A stretch of DNA of 36,757 bases from SCUN01 sp964343975 (GTDB lineage: Bacteria; Acidobacteriota; Vicinamibacteria; Vicinamibacterales; SCN-69-37): contig CAYFLU010000009.1 in NCBI GenBank assembly GCA_964343975.1, forward strand, positions 1 to 36,757. Direction: 5' to 3'. A model generated the notes under the pieces. The model saw only the letters and a program-made list of their open reading frames with translations, was not told the origin of the DNA and made no database searches. How positions within the stretch are numbered: position 1 is the first letter of the stretch; every line of letters begins with the position of its first letter. The position numbers and the translations under genes were made by a program. Shown in pieces: positions 32,357 through 36,757 of the stretch.

Positions 32357-32842
32357 ATGGCTCCCGAAGACGACGGCGCGATTCGCCGGATCGTCCATAA
32401 ACAATTGATGGGTGTGCGCTGGGCCGGCGTTGCGCTCGCGGGGTTTGGCTTTCTGCCGGCCCTCGCGTTGGCGGTTGACGAACAGCATCGCCTGCGAGGC
32501 CACAACCCCATCAACGTCACTGCGTGGATCGTCGTCGGCGCCTTGGTCGTCGTCGGACTCGTGGGCGTGTGGCTGTTTCGCAAGGGCCGCGACGTCACGG
32601 GCGCCTCGCTCTATCGCCTGCTCACCCGCGAGAGCCATCGCATCGAGACGCTGAAGTTCGTGCGCGTGGTCAATCGTCCGTGGGTCTTCGTCTACCTCGG
32701 TGTGGGCGGCAAAGAGATTCAGGTCTCAGTTCTCGGAGAGCCCCAGGACGCGATGGCGCTCTTCAACCGGGTGGCCCCGCGGGCCATGGTGCTGCGCGTG
32801 CGCGATCCGCGCGTGGCGGATCCGTCGACGTTTACCTCGTGA
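32357..32842 (+). CDS. Two-helix membrane protein of unknown function, first of a paralogous pair
   Basis: The 161-residue protein has two hydrophobic segments (about residues 22-40 and 54-75) and a C-terminal soluble domain that includes LYRLLTRESHRIETLKFVRVVN and a stretch ending ALFNRVAPRAM. The next gene encodes a protein with the same layout and a clearly related soluble domain (LFRVLVSERERVTRIEPVRVVN). I do not recognise the family. The two genes overlap by GTGA, so they are likely made together and may form a heteromer. Confidence 0.7.
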   Translation: MAPEDDGAIRRIVHKQLMGVRWAGVALAGFGFLPALALAVDEQHRLRGHNPINVTAWIVVGALVVVGLVGVWLFRKGRDVTGASLYRLLTRESHRIETLKFVRVVNRPWVFVYLGVGGKEIQVSVLGEPQDAMALFNRVAPRAMVLRVRDPRVADPSTFTS

Positions 32843-33309
32843 GCGCGCTGACCGACAACGACCTCCGCTTGCTGCGCACGCTCATCGATTCGCAGCTCGC
32901 CCCGTTCCGGCAGGCCGGGCTCGGCCTCGTGGCGATTTCCGCCATCGCATTTCTCGTGGGGTACCTCGAATGGCGTGACCGCGGTTTCACCGCGGCGCCG
33001 CCAAGCACCGCGATCATCGCCGCCGGCGTGGGCGTGGCGCTGATCGGCGCCGGGCTGGAGATCTGGCGGCGCCATCGTGATCCCGCCGCATCGCCGCTCT
33101 TCCGCGTGCTCGTGAGCGAGCGCGAGCGCGTGACCCGGATCGAGCCCGTGCGCGTGGTGAACAGCCGGTGGGATCGCGTGATCGTGCATTCGACGCTCAC
33201 ACGGCGCCCCACCTTCTTGATCGTGTCGCTGAACGACCGCGACGCCGTCGCGGAACTTCTGGCGCGCGTGTACGGCGTGCGGCCGGTGGATGGCGATGGC
33301 CGGTCGTAG
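32839..33309 (+). CDS. Two-helix membrane protein of unknown function, second of a paralogous pair
   Basis: The 156-residue protein starts at a GTG overlapping the previous stop (32839-32842). It has two hydrophobic segments (about residues 25-42 and 56-72) and a soluble C-terminal domain aligned with that of its neighbour (LFRVLVSERERV / VRVVNSRWDRVIVHS / AVAELLARV). The pair looks like a tandem duplication. Function unknown. Confidence 0.7.
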   Translation: MSALTDNDLRLLRTLIDSQLAPFRQAGLGLVAISAIAFLVGYLEWRDRGFTAAPPSTAIIAAGVGVALIGAGLEIWRRHRDPAASPLFRVLVSERERVTRIEPVRVVNSRWDRVIVHSTLTRRPTFLIVSLNDRDAVAELLARVYGVRPVDGDGRS

Positions 33310-33877
33310 CCTTGCGCGCCGTGGCGGGCTTGTCGCCGTGATCGCGCTCACGGCCGGCTGCGCACCGAGTCACCGCGAGACCGGTGAGGCCGTGGTGATC
33401 GTGTGGCCGGCGGTGCTCCTGCTCGCGTCACTGCCGCAAGCGGTACTGATCCGTCTGTGGCGCACCCACTGGCCAACGCTGGCTGTGCCCACGCGCGCGC
33501 TCGTCGCCGCCGTTGCCCTCGCCAGCGTCGCGGCCATCGCGATGATCGCGGGCGTCCGCGCACCGTGGGAGTGGGCCCCGCACGCGCTCTGGCTCTTCGG
33601 CACGTCGTACCTCGCCGTGCTCCTCGTGCTCACGCGCATCGTCATCGCCACATCGTGGCGCGCGCACGCCGTGATCGCCGCGCACGCCGCGACGAGCGCG
33701 ATCTTCATTCCCTTCGCGCTCGCCCTCCGCGCGGGCTACTTCGACACCGCGGCCATCGACTCCGCCGCGTTCTACGTGATGCCCGGCTATGGCGGCTGGG
33801 TCCCGGCCGCGATCGCGCTCGTGCTGTGGATCGAGTGGCGAGTGCGCCGAGCCAACGCCACCACCGGCCGCGTGTAA
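33290..33877 (+). CDS. Membrane protein with lipobox-like start, unknown function
   Basis: The 195-residue protein starts at ATG 33290 (or 33296) inside the previous gene, overlapping it by about 20 bases. Residues 13-24 read GLVAVIALTAGC, which matches a lipobox with Cys24, yet the following 170 residues contain about five more hydrophobic segments, so it is either a polytopic lipoprotein or the resemblance is chance. I do not recognise a family. It sits in a run of small membrane genes between the sortilin gene and pabBC. Confidence 0.6.
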   Translation: MAMAGRSLARRGGLVAVIALTAGCAPSHRETGEAVVIVWPAVLLLASLPQAVLIRLWRTHWPTLAVPTRALVAAVALASVAAIAMIAGVRAPWEWAPHALWLFGTSYLAVLLVLTRIVIATSWRAHAVIAAHAATSAIFIPFALALRAGYFDTAAIDSAAFYVMPGYGGWVPAAIALVLWIEWRVRRANATTGRV

Positions 33878-33880
33878 AGT
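33875..33880 (+). promoter_or_regulatory. Putative -10 box TAAAGT, 6 bases before a membrane gene
   Basis: TAAAGT ends six bases before the ATG at 33887 and overlaps the TAA stop of the upstream gene. Confidence 0.45.
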
Positions 33881-33886
33881 TTCCAC

Positions 33887-34657
33887 ATGGCCTCCGGCAC
33901 CCACTGGTCACCTCGCTGGTCCCGCGTCGTCCTCGCCCTGATTGGGGCGTTCGCCGCGGTGGTGCTGCCTGTGGTGCTCGCGTTGGCGCTCGGCCTGAAC
34001 GAGAGCAATACCCCCGTGGCGCCGCTGATCGTCGGTGTGCTCATCTACAGCGGTCTGTTTCTCGCGGGCATCTTCTGGTCCGGCCAATGGGCCACACGCA
34101 TCGACGCGCCCGCCGATGCCCGCGTGCGCGATCTCGCTGAAGTGCGCGCCGCACTCCTCGCGCTGAACGGCAGCACACTTCACATCGAGGAAACCGCCCC
34201 CGGCGAGTTCACCGCCGAATGGCACGGCGCGGCGCGGGTCCGCACGGCCGGGATGACGGCGACCGAACGGACGGCGACCGAACGGACGGCGANNNNNNNN
34301 NNNNNNNNNNNNNNNNNNNNNNNNNNNNNNNNNNNNNNNNNNNNNNNNNNNNNNNNNNNNNNNNNNNNNNNNNNNNNNNNNNNNNNNNNNNNGACGGCGA
34401 CCGAACGGACGGCGACCGAACGGACGGCGATGCGCACCCACATCCGTCTCGTCGACGCCACGCACGAAGCGCGGGTGTACGACGTCACGATGCGTGCCGA
34501 GATCGTCGACAACGCCGAGGGGTATCAGTGGCACGCGTCGGCGCAATGGTTCCGCGGCATCCGGTTCGAGTCGTTCTCGCCGACCGATCGCAAGCATCCG
34601 ATCGCTGACGCCGTGCTGTCGCGCGGGTGGGCGTGGCAGCCCGTGATCTTCCGCTGA
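33887..34657 (+). CDS. Membrane protein interrupted by an assembly gap in a tandem repeat
   Basis: The N-terminal part has two hydrophobic segments (about residues 8-37 and 43-64), then a soluble part with ARVRDLAEVRAALLALNG and FTAEWHGAARVRTAG. A run of (TATER) units follows, broken by 100 Ns (34293-34392). After the gap the frame continues through more TATER units to MRTHIRLVDATHEARVYDV and ends with GWAWQPVIFR. The flanking 38 bases on both sides of the gap are identical, so the repeat number is unknown. The frame joins correctly only if the true gap length has the same remainder modulo three as 100. Function is unknown. Confidence 0.6.
   Translation: MASGTHWSPRWSRVVLALIGAFAAVVLPVVLALALGLNESNTPVAPLIVGVLIYSGLFLAGIFWSGQWATRIDAPADARVRDLAEVRAALLALNGSTLHIEETAPGEFTAEWHGAARVRTAGMTATERTATERTAXXXXXXXXXXXXXXXXXXXXXXXXXXXXXXXXXXTATERTATERTAMRTHIRLVDATHEARVYDVTMRAEIVDNAEGYQWHASAQWFRGIRFESFSPTDRKHPIADAVLSRGWAWQPVIFR
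34255..34430 (+). repeat. 15-bp tandem repeat encoding TATER, with unresolved copy number
   Basis: The unit GACGGCGACCGAACG is present as two full copies plus eight bases on each side of the N-run (34255-34292 and 34393-34430). The two flanks are identical, so this is either one array collapsed by the assembler or two contig ends that overlap. Confidence 0.85.
34293..34392. other. Assembly gap of 100 Ns
   Basis: Exactly 100 Ns, the usual placeholder for a gap of unknown size. It lies inside the 15-bp tandem repeat. Confidence 0.98.
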
Positions 34658-34666
34658 CGCGGATGC

Positions 34667-34672
34667 GATAAT
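34667..34672 (+). promoter_or_regulatory. Putative extended -10 box TGCGATAAT upstream of pabBC
   Basis: GATAAT with TGC in front ends 11 bases before the ATG at 34684. The spacing would give a leader of about five bases, longer than for the other boxes in the window. Confidence 0.4.
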
Positions 34673-34683
34673 CGTTCATCTCC

Positions 34684-36399
34684 ATGGACGTACTGCTCCG
34701 CGATGCCGGCGCACAGTGCTGGCGGCGTTTCTCCGGACTCGTCCGCACCATCACCGCGCGCACCCTCGATGACGTGGTCCCGGCACTGGCCGAGGCTGAC
34801 GCGGCCGCGGCGTCGGGCCACTGGGTGGCGGGCTTCGTCAGCTACGACGCCGCCCCGGCATGTGATCGTGCGCTCGTTGCGCGCTCGGGCAGTGCCGAGC
34901 CGCTCGTGCACTTCGGCGTCTTCCGCCGTGCCGATACCGCCACACCGCCAGCCGGCACCGCCAGCGACGCCGCCACGTGGACGCCCACGCTGGACCGGTC
35001 GTCGTACGACGCGGCGATTGCCCGCATCAAGGCGCACATCGCCGACGGCGACACGTATCAAACGAACTTCACGTTTCCGCTGACGATGCCGGCGCCCCGC
35101 GACGCCGCGGCGCTCTTTGCATCGCTGGTGCGCGCGCAACCGGCGCCGTATGCGGCGTTTGTGGATACCGGCGACATCGCCGTGTGCTCCGTGTCACCGG
35201 AGCTGTTCTTCACGCTCGACGCGGGCGTGATCACGAGCCGGCCGATGAAAGGCACGGCGCCGCGGGGACGATTCGCCGAGGAAGACGCGGCGCACGCGTC
35301 GCAACTCGCCCAGTCCGAGAAGAACCGTGCCGAAAACGTGATGATCGTCGACATGATCCGCAACGACATCGGACGGATCGCCGATCTCGGCACGGTGACG
35401 GCCGCCTCGCTCTTCGACGTCGAGCGCTACCCCACGGTATGGCAGATGACGTCGATGGTGACTGGCCGCACGCGCGCGAGCGTGACAGACATCTTCCGCG
35501 CGCTCTTTCCCTGCGCATCGATCACCGGCGCGCCAAAGGCGCGAACGACGGCGATCATCGCGGCGCTCGAACCAGCGCCGCGCGGGCTCTACACCGGCGC
35601 GATCGGATTCCTGGCGCCGAACGGCCGCGCCCAGTTCAACGTCGCGATCCGCACCGTGGTGATCGACCGCGCCTCCGGGCTCGCGCGCTATGGCGTGGGC
35701 AGCGGCGTGACGTGGGATTCCGACGCGCGCGACGAGTACGACGAGTGCCTGGCCAAAGCGCGCGTGCTCGGCAACGCCACGCGCGACTTCGATCTGCTCG
35801 AAACGCTGCGATGGACCCCGCGCGAAGGACTCGTGCTGCTCGACGCGCACCTCGAGCGCCTACGCTCGTCATCCGAGTACTTCGGCCGCCCGTTCGACGA
35901 CGGCATCGCACGCGCCGCTCTGGAGCGCGCGCTCACACCGCCCCCCGACAACGCCCAGCGCGTGCGACTGCTCGTCGCGCCCGACGGCACCGCGCGCGCC
36001 ACCACGGCCGCGCTCACGCCACTGCCGACGCCCGTGCGGCTCGCCGTCGCCACCACGCCCGTGTCGTCGCAGGACGTCTTCCTGTTTCACAAGACCACGC
36101 GGCGTCAGGTGTACGACGACGCCCGCGCCGCGCATCCGGACGTGGACGATGTGCTGTTGTGGAACGAACGCGGCGAACTCACCGAAACGACCATCGCCAA
36201 CGTCATCATCGAACTCGACGGCCGCCGCTACACGCCGCCGGTGACGAGTGGCCTGCTGAACGGCACGTTACGCGCCGCGCTCGTCGCGAGCGGCGACGTC
36301 GCCGAGCGCGTGCTCATGCGCGAAGATCTGGCGCGCGCCGCGAAGATCACGCTGATCAATTCGGTGCGCGGCGAATACGACGCCACGATCGCACTTTAG
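34684..36399 (+). CDS. pabBC: Fused aminodeoxychorismate synthase component I and 4-amino-4-deoxychorismate lyase
   Basis: The 571-residue protein joins two steps of p-aminobenzoate synthesis for folate. Residues 1-365 are PabB: GDTYQTNFT, PMKGTAPRG (187-195; the Lys is the PabB hallmark, Ala in anthranilate synthase), SEKNRAENVMIVDMIRNDIGRI and GAPKA. Residues 370-571 are a class IV PLP enzyme of the PabC type, with catalytic Lys470 in FHKTTRR and ELTETTIANV. Known PabBC fusions have this order. The glutaminase partner PabA is not in the window. The ATG at 34684 gives a normal PabB start. It ends 88 bases before the convergent acyltransferase gene. Confidence 0.93.
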   Translation: MDVLLRDAGAQCWRRFSGLVRTITARTLDDVVPALAEADAAAASGHWVAGFVSYDAAPACDRALVARSGSAEPLVHFGVFRRADTATPPAGTASDAATWTPTLDRSSYDAAIARIKAHIADGDTYQTNFTFPLTMPAPRDAAALFASLVRAQPAPYAAFVDTGDIAVCSVSPELFFTLDAGVITSRPMKGTAPRGRFAEEDAAHASQLAQSEKNRAENVMIVDMIRNDIGRIADLGTVTAASLFDVERYPTVWQMTSMVTGRTRASVTDIFRALFPCASITGAPKARTTAIIAALEPAPRGLYTGAIGFLAPNGRAQFNVAIRTVVIDRASGLARYGVGSGVTWDSDARDEYDECLAKARVLGNATRDFDLLETLRWTPREGLVLLDAHLERLRSSSEYFGRPFDDGIARAALERALTPPPDNAQRVRLLVAPDGTARATTAALTPLPTPVRLAVATTPVSSQDVFLFHKTTRRQVYDDARAAHPDVDDVLLWNERGELTETTIANVIIELDGRRYTPPVTSGLLNGTLRAALVASGDVAERVLMREDLARAAKITLINSVRGEYDATIAL

Positions 36400-36400
36400 A

Positions 36401-36480
36401 CCCGGGACTCGCGGACCGAACCCGGGACCCCGGACGAACCCGGGACCCACCGACTGAACCCGGGACGCAGAACCCGGGAC
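36401..36480. repeat. Five-copy CCCGGGAC repeat between convergent genes
   Basis: CCCGGGAC occurs at 36401, 36421, 36439, 36459 and 36473, mostly preceded by GAA and spaced 14-20 bases apart. CCCGGG is its own complement, so the array can fold in several ways. It fills the gap between pabBC and the convergent acyltransferase. The same octamer is in the hairpin at 16947. Confidence 0.85.
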
Positions 36481-36487
36481 CCGGCAC

Positions 36488-36757
36488 TCATCGCGTCGGC
36501 GCCCCTTCATACGACTTGTCGCTCAGCAGTGTCTCCTGCTTCATGACCACGCTGTGCGGCGCCACGTGCGTGCGTTCGCCGATGTCCGCGCCGTAGAGCA
36601 CGACGGTGCCGTTGGCGAGCGTGGCACCCGCGCGTATGCGCACGTGATCGATCTTCAGGACGCGATCTTCGAAGGTGTGCGCCTGGAACATCGCGTGCAC
36701 CGTGGCGCCGTCGTCGATCGTCAGCATGTCGGGATCGACGACCTGCGCGAAGCCGGG
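36488..36757 (-). CDS. Hexapeptide-repeat acyltransferase, 3' part only
   Basis: The frame is open to the window edge, so only the last 89 residues are visible. They contain left-handed beta-helix hexapeptide pattern (VRIRAGATLANGTVVLYGADIGERTHVAPHSVVMK) and end with SYEGAPTR, the C-terminus typical of Pls/PosA-type proteins that carry several hexapeptide domains, some fused to adenylation domains. Family members acylate or modify peptides or polymers; the missing N-terminal part decides the function. Confidence 0.8.
   Translation of the reverse strand, partial: PGFAQVVDPDMLTIDDGATVHAMFQAHTFEDRVLKIDHVRIRAGATLANGTVVLYGADIGERTHVAPHSVVMKQETLLSDKSYEGAPTR

Noticed and set aside
1..36757. CRISPR array, insertion sequence or prophage
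   Set aside because: No regularly spaced direct repeats of 25-40 bases, no transposase or integrase gene and no phage structural gene is visible. The repeats present have periods of 15 bases or less, or are irregular.

Overview
This is a GC-rich chromosomal window from a free-living, probably soil or sediment bacterium. Its gene content points to Acidobacteriota, most likely the Vicinamibacteria. The reasons are three exported sortilin/VPS10-type BNR propeller proteins, Gly/Arg-rich linkers in secreted proteins, Tat-exported sulfatase and sugar isomerase-like enzymes, a PQQ enzyme paired with a diheme cytochrome c, and an alphabet of GTG starts with 4-base GTGA/ATGA overlaps. The lineage is inferred from gene families only; there is no rRNA or other marker gene in the window.

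Layout. 1-4.4 kb: 3' part of an M1 aminopeptidase-like gene, a membrane-anchored SGNH hydrolase, a type III polyketide synthase, and a convergent DUF1569 gene. 4.4-7.5 kb (minus): an operon of radical-SAM sulfatase maturase with SEC-C tail, a Cys-type sulfatase and a small unknown protein. 7.5-10.5 kb (plus): lactate permease and FMN-dependent lactate dehydrogenase. 10.5-16.8 kb (minus): two large sortilin-type proteins, the upstream one carrying an N-terminal FKBP domain. 16.8-18.15 kb: a gene-poor stretch rich in hairpins and repeats, then a toxin-antitoxin pair and an acetyltransferase remnant. 18.15-21.5 kb (minus): a periplasmic oxidation operon (Tat isomerase-like protein, diheme cytochrome c, PQQ protein). 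21.6-28.3 kb: mostly small plus-strand housekeeping and membrane genes, including a zinc-ribbon RNase HI, a frameshifted PAS gene, and a sensor protein that stops just before its expected kinase domain. 28.2-30.1 kb (minus): a C-terminally truncated glycosyltransferase and a KirBac potassium channel. 30.1-36.4 kb (plus): a third sortilin-type protein, a run of small unknown membrane proteins (one interrupted by a 100-N assembly gap inside a 15-bp tandem repeat), and a fused pabB-pabC gene. The window ends in the 3' part of a hexapeptide-repeat acyltransferase on the minus strand.

The most notable signal is not a gene. Many genes that head a transcription unit carry a TANNNT hexamer ending six or seven bases before the start codon. 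This is the spacing expected if transcription starts at the start codon itself, so it suggests widespread leaderless mRNA. Other points for a second look are the FKBP-sortilin fusion, a tail-to-tail junction of two truncated genes near 28,290, recurrent 15-bp tandem repeats, a large unexplained imperfect palindrome at 16,993-17,103, and a CCCGGGAC repeat array at 36,401-36,480.
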